From NCBI RefSeq assembly GCF_000420705.1, contig NZ_ATVL01000010.1, positions 372,001-436,000 of the forward strand: DNA of 64,000 nt, read 5' to 3'. Below the pieces are notes generated by a model. The model saw only the letters and a list, made by a program, of their open reading frames with translations. It was not told the origin of the DNA and made no database searches. The position numbers were made by a program, and so were the translations under genes. Shown here piece by piece: positions 24,912 through 33,984 of the stretch. Position 1 is the first letter of the stretch. Every line of letters starts with the position of its first letter. The DNA comes from Hymenobacter norwichensis DSM 15439 (lineage in GTDB: Bacteria > Bacteroidota > Bacteroidia > Cytophagales > Hymenobacteraceae).

Positions 24912-26426
24912 CTAGCTCACCAGTTCCGCCAGCGCCGGCCCTATGAAGCGCACAATGTCGCCGGCAATGAGACCAGCCTCGCCAGTTTGCTGAGCCGCCA
25001 GGTCGCCGGCGCGGCCGTGGGCAAAGATGCCGAGCAGCGCCGCATCGAGGGGAGAGAGGCGCTGATCGGCGCGCAACGCCAGCAGCAGGCCAGTCAATAC
25101 GTCGCCGCTGCCGCCGGTACCCATGCCGGGGTTGCCAGTACTGTTGAAATACACTTGGCCGTCGGGAGTACCGAGGGCCGTATAGGCTCCCTTAAGTACA
25201 CAGTAACAACGGTAGCGGGCGCAGAAGTCGCGCAATAATTCCAGACGGTGGTAGTCGTCGCGGGCGGGCTCGGTGAGGCGTTCAAACTCTTTGGGATGCG
25301 GAGTCAGCAGGGTATTGGGTGGCAGGTCAGCCAGCAGCTCGCGGTGCGAACCCAGGATATTGAGGGCGTCGGCGTCAATAACCAGCGCCAGTGAAGCCTC
25401 TGTGGCTTTGCGCAGCAGTTGGCATAGCACGTTGGCCGTCGATTCTTCTTGCCCCAACCCCGGCCCGATGCCTACGGCAGCGTACGATTTCAAATCGGGC
25501 AGCTCGGTCACGAAATCGGTGGCCGGGTCGGTGAGGGCCATGGCCTCGGGTACGGCGGTTTGCAGGATGGCATAGCCCACAGCTGGCGTCCGGACCGTGA
25601 GCAGGCCTACCCCGCCGCGCAGGCAAGCCCGCGCCGCTAGCACGGCCGCCCCTACTTTGCCGTGACTGCCTGCCAATAGCAAAGCATGCCCAAACGTGCC
25701 TTTGTGTGCAAACTTAGGCCGCTTAGGGTAGCGGCCCGCCAGAGATGCAGCGCTGATGAAATAGTTATCCACATCGGTCTTGTGGATAAAGTCTTCACTC
25801 AAACCAATAGGTAACACTTCCCATTCGCCTACGAACTGCGAATTATGCGGCAGCAGGTATGCCAGCTTAGGCAACTCAAACCCTACAGTATACTGGGCCT
25901 GTACTACAGCGCTGTCTTGGGGCTGCGGGGCGTCGGTGAACAGGCCAGAGGGCAAGTCGATGGCGTACACCGTTGCATTACTCTGGTTGATGTGGTTGAC
26001 CACGATAGCAGCCAAACCCGTGAGCGGGCGGCTTAATCCGGTGCCAAACAGGGCATCTACCACAGTAGCTCCGGCGGGCAACGAAGGCAGTTTCTTGGGC
26101 TTCAGCTCAATACAGCCCACCTCGGCGGGGAGGCGTTGCCGGTTCGTGGTGAAGTCAGGCGAATATTTCTCGGCAGGCAGTAGCCACACGCGTACTGCGT
26201 AACTGGTATGGTGCAAGTGCCGGGCCACCGCTAGTCCGTCGCCGCCGTTGTTGCCGGGGCCGCAGAAAATATGCACTTCGCCGGCTGTCTGTGGTCCTAT
26301 TCGGTTCATCAGCCAGTTGCTAAACGCAGTGGCGGCTCGTTCCATCAACTCATCGGAGCGGATACCTTCGGCGGTGATGGTGGCGTGGTCGGCAGCACGG
26401 GTCTGGTCGGCAGAAAGGATTTTCAT
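24912..26426 (-). CDS. nnr: Bifunctional NAD(P)H-hydrate epimerase/dehydratase
   Basis: This repair enzyme restores NADH and NADPH damaged by hydration. The 504-residue protein joins the epimerase domain (about 1-215, with GPGNNGGDGLAVARHL and VDALFGTGLSRPL) to the ADP-dependent dehydratase domain (about 225-504). The dehydratase shows HKGTFGHALLLAGSHGKVGAA, IGPGLGQ, LLTPHPKEF and GTGGSGDVLTG, whose Asp is catalytic. Domain order and length are as in E. coli Nnr. It diverges from the lipoprotein gene at 26466. Confidence 0.95.
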   Translation of the reverse strand: MKILSADQTRAADHATITAEGIRSDELMERAATAFSNWLMNRIGPQTAGEVHIFCGPGNNGGDGLAVARHLHHTSYAVRVWLLPAEKYSPDFTTNRQRLPAEVGCIELKPKKLPSLPAGATVVDALFGTGLSRPLTGLAAIVVNHINQSNATVYAIDLPSGLFTDAPQPQDSAVVQAQYTVGFELPKLAYLLPHNSQFVGEWEVLPIGLSEDFIHKTDVDNYFISAASLAGRYPKRPKFAHKGTFGHALLLAGSHGKVGAAVLAARACLRGGVGLLTVRTPAVGYAILQTAVPEAMALTDPATDFVTELPDLKSYAAVGIGPGLGQEESTANVLCQLLRKATEASLALVIDADALNILGSHRELLADLPPNTLLTPHPKEFERLTEPARDDYHRLELLRDFCARYRCYCVLKGAYTALGTPDGQVYFNSTGNPGMGTGGSGDVLTGLLLALRADQRLSPLDAALLGIFAHGRAGDLAAQQTGEAGLIAGDIVRFIGPALAELVS

Positions 26427-26465
26427 AAGTTGCTGCTTCTGGAATACATTTAGCTCTTACGTGAA

Positions 26466-27299
26466 ATGCGTCAAATCTTATGCGCTTTGCTGCTGGCCGG
26501 GCTAGCCGCCTGCTCCGATAATGCCAGCCAGCAAGCCCAAACCGAACAACCAGCCACTGCCAACGCGCCAACCGATTCGGTGTCGGCTACTGCGCCAACA
26601 ACTCAGCTTACCCCCCAAGCCATAAAACTGGCTGATATTCCGGCCAAGCTACGTCTGCCCGGACAGTTGCAGGAAGCTTGGCGCTGGACTGATGCCAACG
26701 GGGAAAACCTGCTGGTGGTGTTTCGAACGGTATCCTCATCGAAGCAGCAACTGGCAACGCCTTCACCAGACTCCAGCGCGGTGGAAGACATGCATGATTT
26801 CGAGCGTACTGCCCGCATAATGGCCCGGCAGTATGTGCGGCAACCAAGTCAAAATAACTATCAAGAGCTGTGGCGTTTACAGGATGCCGTTACGGATTGT
26901 GCCCTCGACATGACACTGCGCCTACAGCCGGGTAGTACCGCCATAACCGACCTCGACCAGAATGGCCGCAGTGAAACCACGCTGGTGTACGCGCTGGCCT
27001 GCCGCGGGGATATAAGCGGCGCTGACCTGAAGCTAATTATGCGGGCTGGTGCGGCCAAGTATGCCTTGCGCGGCTCTTCCATTGTGCAGTACGATTCTAT
27101 CCCGGCCCAACAGCGGCAGCCTGCTAATCCTTGCTGCTTGGAGAAGTTCAGTGCCACCCAGCGGAAAGAAGACAACACCGAGGGGTACTACCAAACCGAG
27201 GCAGAGTTTCAACCAGCACCTCCAGCTTTCCTGGCATTTGCTCGGCAGCATTGGCAGAAGTTCAGCATCGAAACGCTAGACGAGCATGAGGATTTGTAG
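26466..27299 (+). CDS. Lipoprotein of unknown function (M949_RS01915-like)
   Basis: The 277-residue protein has a lipoprotein signal (lipobox LAAC at residues 13-16), then a Gln/Ala/Thr-rich linker to about residue 50. The globular part begins IKLADIPAKLRLPGQLQEAWRW, a pattern I associate with a Bacteroidota surface-polysaccharide-linked family of unknown biochemistry. A DLDQNGRSE stretch resembles calcium-binding Asp-rich loops found in FG-GAP repeats. Four cysteines beyond the lipid Cys include a CC pair. It stands alone, divergent from nnr. Function is not assigned. Confidence 0.55.
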   Translation: MRQILCALLLAGLAACSDNASQQAQTEQPATANAPTDSVSATAPTTQLTPQAIKLADIPAKLRLPGQLQEAWRWTDANGENLLVVFRTVSSSKQQLATPSPDSSAVEDMHDFERTARIMARQYVRQPSQNNYQELWRLQDAVTDCALDMTLRLQPGSTAITDLDQNGRSETTLVYALACRGDISGADLKLIMRAGAAKYALRGSSIVQYDSIPAQQRQPANPCCLEKFSATQRKEDNTEGYYQTEAEFQPAPPAFLAFARQHWQKFSIETLDEHEDL

Positions 27300-27404
27300 A
27301 AATAACCTATTGTTACCAACCTCAGCCGTGCAGAGTAAACTTCCGGCGGGCCGTTTGCGTTTTGCTTGAAACATACTTGATCTGCTGACCCCAAAACCAA
27401 CGAT

Positions 27405-27881
27405 ATGCAAACTTGGAACGACGTCATCCGCTTGGCCAATCACCCTGCTCCCTCGCCTCGCCGCGTGGAGAAAACCGATGCCGAGTGGAAAGCGCAACTC
27501 ACCTCCGAACAATACCACGTAACCCGCCAGCACGGCACCGAGCGTCCCTTCACCGGCGAGTACTGTGAAGCTCACGAAGCCGGCCTCTACGCCTGCGTGT
27601 GCTGCGGTACTCCACTCTACGATTCGCGCACCAAATTCGAGTCGGGTACCGGCTGGCCCAGCTTCACGCAACCCGTAGACGAAAGCGCCATTCGCTACAA
27701 GAAAGACACCAGCTACGGCATGGTGCGGGTAGAAGCCCTCTGCAACATCTGCGACGCCCACCAGGGCCACGTCTTCCCCGACGGCCCCGCTCCGAGCGGC
27801 CTGCGCCTGTGCATCAACTCGGCCAGCATCAAGCTGGTAACGGAAACCAAGGAAGTACCCAAAGCCGAATCGGCCGCGTAA
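27405..27881 (+). CDS. msrB: Peptide-methionine (R)-S-oxide reductase
   Basis: MsrB reduces the R form of methionine sulfoxide in proteins. The 158-residue protein has the full fold: LTSEQYHVTRQHGTE, two CxxC zinc sites (YACVCCG and CNICDAHQGHVF), FESGTGWPSF, and the catalytic Cys in RLCINSASI. There is no signal peptide, so it is cytoplasmic. It is not fused to MsrA. A terminator hairpin follows 19 nt downstream. Confidence 0.95.
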   Translation: MQTWNDVIRLANHPAPSPRRVEKTDAEWKAQLTSEQYHVTRQHGTERPFTGEYCEAHEAGLYACVCCGTPLYDSRTKFESGTGWPSFTQPVDESAIRYKKDTSYGMVRVEALCNICDAHQGHVFPDGPAPSGLRLCINSASIKLVTETKEVPKAESAA

Positions 27882-27900
27882 TGAGTGTCGGGAACAAGCA

Positions 27901-27938
27901 AAGCCGCTGCTGGATTCAATACCAGCGGCGGCTTTTTC
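27901..27938 (+). terminator. Terminator of msrB
   Basis: A 13-bp stem (27901-27913 with 27922-27934, one G-T wobble) with an 8-nt loop runs into five T residues. Confidence 0.85.
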
Positions 27939-28090
27939 GTTGATTGGAACAGTGGGTGGCTACGGCTTTGGCACGTTGGAGTAGTATCTTTCGTTCTACC
28001 AAGCTGAGCTGCGCACGTAGGTTTCGGGGCAACTAGTTTCTTCGAGCCGCTCAACTGCCAATCCTCTCTTACCATATAACTCCCGCCGCC

Positions 28091-28990
28091 ATGTCCCTGC
28101 TCTTCACTGATTTCGCTTCTTGGCGCGCCCACTGCGCCGCCACCGGTGAGCCCCTTTACCAGCCCGTACTGGCCTACGAAATAGAACAGAAGGGCCGCTC
28201 GGAAGAGGAAATCTGGAACGGGTTGCAGCGGGCCTACGACGTGATGCGCGACGCCGTGCAAACCGGCCTCACCCAGGACATGACTTCCCGCTCGGGCATG
28301 GTGAACAACGGCGCCAAGAAGATTGCCGCTTCGCCGGTTACGGTGTTGTCGCCGGAGTTCAAAAACCTGATTATGCGGGCTTTCGGGGCCAAAGAAGTGA
28401 ATTCGTGCATGGGCCGGGTGGTGGCCGCGCCCACAGCCGGGGCATCTGGCATTTTGCCCGGCGTGCTGGTTACGCTGCAAGAGCTGCACAAGCTCTCTGA
28501 CCGCCAGATTCTGGAAGGGCTGCTAGTAGCGGCCGGCATTGCTCTCATCATCGAACAAAATGCTTCGTTGGCCGGTGCCGTGGGCGGCTGCCAGGCCGAA
28601 ACCGGCTCGGCGGCGGCAATGGGTAGCGGTGCCATCGTGTATTGCCTCGGCGGTACCGTCGATCAGGCATTTGCAGCGGTGGCCGTTACCATTCAGTGCA
28701 TGCTCGGGCTGGTCTGCGACCCGGTGGCGGGGCTGGTGGAAGTGCCCTGCGTGGTGCGCAACGCTTCGGCCGCCGCCATTGCCTTTAGCTCCGCCCAAAT
28801 AGCCATTGCCAACATCGACCCGGTAATTCCAGTGGACCAGTGCGTGGCGGCGCTAGGCGAAGTAGGGCAGAGTATGGAAACGCGCTACAAGGAAACCGCC
28901 CTCGGCGGCCTCGCCAACACCCCCCGCGGCCGCGAAATCGAGAAGATGGTGCTAATCCAGGACGTAGATATCCTACCCGACGAAGGGTAG
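28091..28990 (+). CDS. sdaA: L-serine dehydratase, iron-sulfur type, alpha subunit
   Basis: The enzyme turns L-serine into pyruvate and ammonia using a 4Fe-4S cluster. The 299-residue protein matches the alpha domain: RSGMVNNGAKKI, CMGRVVAAPTAGASGILPG, GGCQAETGSAAAMG and CDPVAGLVEVPC, with the cysteines expected to hold the cluster. The beta domain found fused in E. coli or as a neighbouring gene in Bacillus is not present next to it, so the partner must be elsewhere or missing. A -7-like TATCTTTC (27985-27992) lies upstream, without a clear -33. Confidence 0.88.
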   Translation: MSLLFTDFASWRAHCAATGEPLYQPVLAYEIEQKGRSEEEIWNGLQRAYDVMRDAVQTGLTQDMTSRSGMVNNGAKKIAASPVTVLSPEFKNLIMRAFGAKEVNSCMGRVVAAPTAGASGILPGVLVTLQELHKLSDRQILEGLLVAAGIALIIEQNASLAGAVGGCQAETGSAAAMGSGAIVYCLGGTVDQAFAAVAVTIQCMLGLVCDPVAGLVEVPCVVRNASAAAIAFSSAQIAIANIDPVIPVDQCVAALGEVGQSMETRYKETALGGLANTPRGREIEKMVLIQDVDILPDEG

Positions 28991-29053
28991 TATGTGTTTT
29001 TTTGGTTTTGCAGATTGAGTCTTCCAGTGGATTGCTATGAGCGTATGCAAGAG

Positions 29054-30118
29054 TTACTGCTCGTTGCCAATCATTTTCTGGTCGGGCGACATGGTGAGAC
29101 GAGCCAGAAAATCCAGGGGTTCAGTGTAGCGGCTGCGCAGGCTATGGTAGGTTTTCCAAGCTTGGTCTAGATTAGGTTGAAGTTGCAACCCAGCGGCTTG
29201 CAGCTGCTCACAGGCGCTCATGAAGTCCTGCCGGTGTGGGTCCTCTATCGGCGGGTCTTTGTCGTCGGGTTGTTGGGCTGGCTCGGCATGGGCGCGGTCA
29301 TGGAAAAAGCGCGTCACGCGGTTCATGGCCACGCAGCCGGCCTTAAAGCATATCTCCATATCGGGGCTGCGGGGCTTCGGCACAGTGCTGATGATGAGGG
29401 CGGCCGCATCGAGAATGATACCAGCAGCCGTTACCCAGGAACGCCCCGGCTGCGGTGAGCGAAAAAACGAGAGGATCGGCAACGACGTGTGCGTTTCCTC
29501 TATTTCCACAAACCATTCCTCCCAAGCCTGCCACTGCACCCCGTCGTTTTGCAACGAGCCGGAGCGGTTCAACCATACCACTAAGTCGGTGGCGGAATGG
29601 CCGGGGCTGGAGCGTAGTTCCAGCCGGGCTACCACCAATTCGCGCCTTGAAAACGCCTGGTACATGGTGGGCAGGTAGGAGATGAGCAGCGTGAGCAGCA
29701 GCAACCCCATCGTGGCCTCGGCAAACGTAAAGATGGTGATAATGGGCCCCCGCGTTTTGTGCGTGCCCAGCGTGAGCAACGAACTACCACTTAGTTGGTA
29801 GCTTTCCAGCCAGGAACCCTCGTGCAAGGCCCAGTATATACCAGTGAAGCCCACCGAAATAACCGCCAGCCACACAATAGGCAGTGCCACCAAACTCACC
29901 GGCGCATACAATGACATTACCCGGTCGCGCTGGGCGTAGGTGTGGACTAGTCGTGTTACTTGCTCGAACACGTAACGCAGCGCCCGAAACACCCAGTTAT
30001 TGAGCAGTACGGACTCATTGCGGGGCAACACAAACGAGCGGATAGCCGCCAGCATCGTGGTGATAATCAGAAAAATGCCCACCGCAAAAGACAGCACCCG
30101 GAATACAAGATCAAGCAT
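29054..30118 (-). CDS. Membrane protein with potassium-channel-like pore segment
   Basis: The 354-residue protein has four hydrophobic segments in its first half (about 5-28, 75-97, a shorter pore-like stretch near 105-122, and 126-150). The segment SSLLTLGTHKTRGPIITIFTFAEATMG sits between two helices and resembles the pore loop and inner helix of two-helix ion channels, although the filter reads TLGT rather than TVGYG. The C-terminal 200 residues look soluble and cytoplasmic. It is the gene downstream of the lutB-like gene, 93 nt away. Ion selectivity or even channel activity is a hypothesis. Confidence 0.5.
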   Translation of the reverse strand: MLDLVFRVLSFAVGIFLIITTMLAAIRSFVLPRNESVLLNNWVFRALRYVFEQVTRLVHTYAQRDRVMSLYAPVSLVALPIVWLAVISVGFTGIYWALHEGSWLESYQLSGSSLLTLGTHKTRGPIITIFTFAEATMGLLLLTLLISYLPTMYQAFSRRELVVARLELRSSPGHSATDLVVWLNRSGSLQNDGVQWQAWEEWFVEIEETHTSLPILSFFRSPQPGRSWVTAAGIILDAAALIISTVPKPRSPDMEICFKAGCVAMNRVTRFFHDRAHAEPAQQPDDKDPPIEDPHRQDFMSACEQLQAAGLQLQPNLDQAWKTYHSLRSRYTEPLDFLARLTMSPDQKMIGNEQ

Positions 30119-30211
30119 ACACCTACAACAAGCACTTCAAGTGAAGTAGCCCTTGTACTCTGCTTATCTAGCCAGGGTTGGCGGCTCTAAATCAGAGCAA
30201 TAAGCTCGGAC

Positions 30212-31594
30212 TTACTTCCGCGCCTTCCAGAGCTGCTTGAACGACTTGGGGGCCACTTGCAGCGCGTCGCGACGCTTGCTCCAGCCCACTTGGCTGAGGA
30301 GGCGCAGCAGCACCCAGTTTTTGGCGCGGGCGGGCAGCAAATCCAGCAGGCGACGGTTCTTCATGGCCACCAGCCACAACCGGATGGCGGTGCGTTCTTC
30401 CTTATCGGTGAGCTGCTCGCGCACGGCTTGCTGCCGGTTCTGGAGGAGCAGGTTATGAATCGGGATTTTCACGGGGCACACCGAGGTGCAGGCGCCGCAT
30501 AAGCTGCTGGCGTAGCTCAGGTGCTTGTTTTCGGCCATGCCCGCCAAGTGGGGGCTGATAACCGAGCCGATGGGGCCGGAGTAGGTGGTTTCGTAGGTGT
30601 GGCCGCCGATGTTCTTGTACACCGGGCAAATGTTGAGGCAGGCGCCGCACCGGATGCAGTTCAGGGCCTCGCGCTGGGCAGGTTGGGCCAGCAGGTTGGT
30701 ACGGCCGTTGTCAAGCAGCACCACAATCATTTCGTCGGGGCCATCTTTTTCCAGCGGTTGGCGCGGACCGGTGTAAATGGTGTTGTACACCGTCACTTGC
30801 TGGCCGGTGCCGCTGGTGCTGAGCAGCGGCCAGAACAAAGCCAGGTCCTCCAGCTTCGGAATCACTTTCTCGATGCCCACAATGGCAATGTGGGTGCGCG
30901 GAAACGTGGCTGACAAGCGGGCGTTGCCCTCATTCTCAGTGACGGCAATGGCGCCGGTATCGGCAATCAGGAAGTTGCCGCCGGTAATGCCTACTTCGGC
31001 GGTGGTGTACTTGCTGCGCAGCAGGTGGCGGGCCGTGAGCACCAGTTTCTGGGCGTCGTCGGTGTACTCGATGCCGAGGTGCTTGACGAAAATGTTGGCA
31101 ATGTCGGTCTTGCTCAGGTGCATGGCCGGCGTCACGATGTGGTAAGGCCGCTCCCCGTTCAGCTGCACAATGAACTCGCCCAAATCCGTCTCCACCGACT
31201 CGATGCCGTTTTGCTCTAGGAAGTGGTTGAGATGGATTTCCTCGGTGGTCATGCTCTTGGCCTTCACCACGGTTTTGGCCTTGCGCCGGGCCATAATCTT
31301 CCCGATTTCGTGCAGCGCCTCGTCGGCATTCTGCGCCCAGATTACCTTGCCGCCCCGAGCGGTGAAGTTGCGCTCGAATTCCAGCAGGTATTCATCGAGG
31401 TGGTTGATAACCTTGGTTTTCAGGTACGATGCCCGTTCCCGTGCCAGCTCGTGGTCTTCGTAGAAACCCAGGCCAGTACTCACGGCGGCGTTATACTTGC
31501 CGATGTTGAACCGAATCTTGCGCCGGTGCTCCAGGTCAAACGCCTTGGCGTCGGAGTCGGTCAGGAACTGGGTGGCTTTCGTGGAAACTGGCAT
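30212..31594 (-). CDS. LutB/LldF family iron-sulfur protein
   Basis: The 460-residue protein has the LUD domain in its first 300 residues (MTTEEIHLNHFLEQNGIE, ITGGNFLIADTGAIAVTENEGN). Two ferredoxin-like cluster motifs follow: CIRCGACLNICPVYKNIGGH and CGACTSVCPVKIPIHNLLL. LutB works with LutA and LutC in L-lactate oxidation to pyruvate. Neither partner is adjacent, so either they are elsewhere or this copy serves another electron-transfer role. It diverges from the small gene at 31646. Confidence 0.87.
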   Translation of the reverse strand: MPVSTKATQFLTDSDAKAFDLEHRRKIRFNIGKYNAAVSTGLGFYEDHELARERASYLKTKVINHLDEYLLEFERNFTARGGKVIWAQNADEALHEIGKIMARRKAKTVVKAKSMTTEEIHLNHFLEQNGIESVETDLGEFIVQLNGERPYHIVTPAMHLSKTDIANIFVKHLGIEYTDDAQKLVLTARHLLRSKYTTAEVGITGGNFLIADTGAIAVTENEGNARLSATFPRTHIAIVGIEKVIPKLEDLALFWPLLSTSGTGQQVTVYNTIYTGPRQPLEKDGPDEMIVVLLDNGRTNLLAQPAQREALNCIRCGACLNICPVYKNIGGHTYETTYSGPIGSVISPHLAGMAENKHLSYASSLCGACTSVCPVKIPIHNLLLQNRQQAVREQLTDKEERTAIRLWLVAMKNRRLLDLLPARAKNWVLLRLLSQVGWSKRRDALQVAPKSFKQLWKARK

Positions 31595-31645
31595 ATAGAC
31601 GCAGGCCTTACTACTCGTTGAATTCGTTTTACTTACTCTTGCCCC

Positions 31646-32038
31646 ATGGCTGCACCCCGTATTCCTCGTCCGCTACCACCCGAAGGCTTCTCGGTACTCG
31701 TTGATAGAATTGATAGCAGCTACCGGGCGCTGGGGTTCTTGCCAGGGTACTCACGCAACAGTTTGAGCCCTAAGTTGATTCTTCATGCAACGTACCTGGA
31801 AGTGAAAATAATGCAGACCAGCTACCACGAATATACGTCGTTGCGAGAGGTCGGCTACGAACCCGAAGGCTTTTTCAGTGGCCCCAAGCTACTTTTTAGC
31901 TTCACCGACGACACCGAATACAGCGTAACTCCCGCCTCCACGGCCATCCTCCGCGACCTGCTGGCTTTCTGCCAGGAAGGGAACTTCCCTCTGTCAGCCG
32001 CCGCCCAACAAGCCGCAACCGTACCCCAGAAGCCCTAG
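31646..32038 (+). CDS. Hypothetical protein, 130 residues
   Basis: I do not recognise this protein. It has no signal peptide or membrane helix. The middle holds a conserved-looking block LILHATYLEVKIMQTSYHEYTSLREVGYEPEGFF, the C terminus is Ala/Gln/Pro-rich. A near-match -7 element TACTCTTG (31634-31641) lies only 5 nt before the ATG. A strong terminator follows, supporting it as a real, independently expressed gene. Confidence 0.55.
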   Translation: MAAPRIPRPLPPEGFSVLVDRIDSSYRALGFLPGYSRNSLSPKLILHATYLEVKIMQTSYHEYTSLREVGYEPEGFFSGPKLLFSFTDDTEYSVTPASTAILRDLLAFCQEGNFPLSAAAQQAATVPQKP

Positions 32039-32065
32039 CTGCTAGTACCGCAACGAACATTAACA

Positions 32066-32102
32066 GAAAACCCGCCGAACTACAGAGGTTCGGCGGGTTT
32101 TC
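32066..32102. terminator. Bidirectional terminator between the hypothetical and M28 peptidase genes
   Basis: A perfect 15-bp stem (32066-32080 with 32088-32102) and a 7-nt loop, with A-tract and T-tract included in the arms, lies between two convergent genes. Confidence 0.9.
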
Positions 32103-32155
32103 CATTTTATGCTAGCTGCCGCGCCCAGTGTGAAACGGGTGCTGCCTAAGCGGTA

Positions 32156-33853
32156 TTACTTCTTGTTCGAGTCTACCACCAAGCGTTGGTCGCGGTTTAC
32201 CACTTCCCAGGCGGAATAGAACACCAGGCGGGCGCGCTTTTCCATCTTCGGAAACTCGATTTTCTCTACTTCGTCGCCGGCACCGTGGTAGTCGTCGTGC
32301 ACGCCGTTGAAGAAGAACGCCACCGGGATTTTGTGCTTGGCGAAGTTGTAGTGGTCGGAGCGGTAATAGAACCGGTTCGGGTCTTCGGGGTCGTTGAAGC
32401 GGAAGTCCAGGTCCATCTTCACGTACTTCTCGTTGGAGTTCAGCACGATTTCGTGCAGTTCCGACGACAGCTTGTCCGAGCCGATAACGTACACGTAGTC
32501 GCCTTTGCCTTCGTGGTCTTTATCGGTGCGGCCAATCATGTCGGTGTTCAGGTCGGCAACCGTGGTGGCCAGCGGGAAGATAGGGTGGTCAGTGTAGTAC
32601 TCCGAGCCCAGCAACCCCTTCTCCTCACCGGTTACGGCCAGAAACAGGATGCTCCGGCGTGGACCATGGCCTTCTGCCTTGGCTTTCTGAAAGGCCTGCG
32701 CCATTTCCAGCAGCGTGACCGTGCCTGAGCCATCGTCGTCGGCGCCGTTGTGCACCTCGCCGCCGATGATGCCGATGTGGTCGTAGTGGGCCGACAGCAC
32801 CACTACTTCGTCTTTCTTGTCGGTGCCTTCCATGTAGCCCAACACGTTTTCAGTGGTGAAGTCCTCCACTTTCTTGGGGGCCGTCACCATGAACTTCGCG
32901 GGCTTGAATGGGCTGGCTACCGGCTTGCTGGCTTTGTTAACAGCCGCCGTGTACTTGGTTACAGCCGCGGCGTTGGAGCCCAGCAGCTTATAGCCCACCG
33001 CCGGCGAGACGAAGAAGGCGGAAGCCCGGCGAGTACCTGGCTTGGCGTCCTTAAACGAAATGCTCGGCCGGCTAATATACTGCGTCATGCGGCCTGCTAG
33101 CTTCTCGAAGTTGCTGTTCGGGTTGAAGTCCACGAAGAACACCGAGCGGGCGCCCTTCTCAGTGGCCATGGCCAGCTTAGCGCGGAAGTCGTTGCCCCAC
33201 TTGCTGCCGGCACCGTCTTTGCCCAGAATGGCCTTGCCGTCGGTGCCCGTTGGCTCGCCCAATAAAATCATCAGGTCTTTGCCTTTCACATCGAGGCCGG
33301 TATAATCGGAGTAGCCTTCCTGCTCGATGCCGTAGCCCGCAAATACGGGCTGCACAGCGGTTTCCGTCTGGAAAGGAGTGGTGCCCATGCCATAGAAGTC
33401 AGTCAGCCACTTATAGGTCTGGCCGCCCACTTTTAGGGTGCCGCCGTTTGCCCAAGTGCTGCGCTCCATCGTGAAGTGCTGCAAATACGGGTCGTCGGAG
33501 CCTTGTACCGGACCCGTTAGACCCAGTTCCCGAAACTGCTTGCTCAAATACTCGGCGGCCATTTTCTGGCCTTTCTCGCCGGTTTCGCGGCCTTCGTAGG
33601 CATCCGACGCCAAGATGGTCAGGTGCTTGCGCAAGTCCTCCTGCGTAATGGTGGGGCCGTACTGGCCAGCCAAATCCACCGCCGCGGTAGGCGCCGCAGC
33701 TACTGCGTCGGTAGCAGCGGCCGGGGTGGCTGCGGCTTCGGTTTTGGCCTTGCGCTTGGTCTTGATTTTTACTTTTTCGGGGGCCTTTTGCGCCACCGCC
33801 GAAGCCGTAACGCCCACTGCCAGCAGCCAGGTCAGAAAGGGTTTTTTATGCAT
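32156..33853 (-). CDS. Exported M28-family zinc aminopeptidase
   Basis: The 565-residue protein starts with a signal peptide (MHKKPFLTWLLAVGVTASAVAQ), then a Lys/Ala-rich linker (about 23-60). A protease-associated insert precedes the M28 catalytic part. Zinc ligands and catalytic residues are visible: SAHYDHIG, NGADDDGSG, VTGEEKGLLGS (general-base Glu), NTDMIGR and YRSDHYNFA. It would release N-terminal amino acids from peptides in the periplasm or outside. The frame remains open to 33970 through a repeat element, but the signal peptide places the start at 33853. Confidence 0.9.
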   Translation of the reverse strand: MHKKPFLTWLLAVGVTASAVAQKAPEKVKIKTKRKAKTEAAATPAAATDAVAAAPTAAVDLAGQYGPTITQEDLRKHLTILASDAYEGRETGEKGQKMAAEYLSKQFRELGLTGPVQGSDDPYLQHFTMERSTWANGGTLKVGGQTYKWLTDFYGMGTTPFQTETAVQPVFAGYGIEQEGYSDYTGLDVKGKDLMILLGEPTGTDGKAILGKDGAGSKWGNDFRAKLAMATEKGARSVFFVDFNPNSNFEKLAGRMTQYISRPSISFKDAKPGTRRASAFFVSPAVGYKLLGSNAAAVTKYTAAVNKASKPVASPFKPAKFMVTAPKKVEDFTTENVLGYMEGTDKKDEVVVLSAHYDHIGIIGGEVHNGADDDGSGTVTLLEMAQAFQKAKAEGHGPRRSILFLAVTGEEKGLLGSEYYTDHPIFPLATTVADLNTDMIGRTDKDHEGKGDYVYVIGSDKLSSELHEIVLNSNEKYVKMDLDFRFNDPEDPNRFYYRSDHYNFAKHKIPVAFFFNGVHDDYHGAGDEVEKIEFPKMEKRARLVFYSAWEVVNRDQRLVVDSNKK

Positions 33854-33858
33854 GTACT

Positions 33859-33980
33859 GTGAATGAGTGAAGTGGTGTTTCAGTGAATCGGTGACTGAGC
33901 AATTTGGTGAGGTTGACGAGCTGGTTGCGCCACTGGCACAACTGGTAGTCGAACTCACTAAGTCACTCAATCACTAAATC
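33859..33980. repeat. Phased octad inverted repeat between ispF and the M28 peptidase gene
   Basis: The right arm has octads ending in TCACT (33952-33980, about three and a half copies). The left arm (33859-33900) has the inverted GTGA-rich version. The centre holds a small hairpin with GTTGCGC at about 33924-33930. The same core start (GTTGCGC, then YACTKGC) occurs in the element at 44487-44581, which also uses octad words, so the two belong to one family. Confidence 0.75.
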
Positions 33981-33984
33981 TCTG

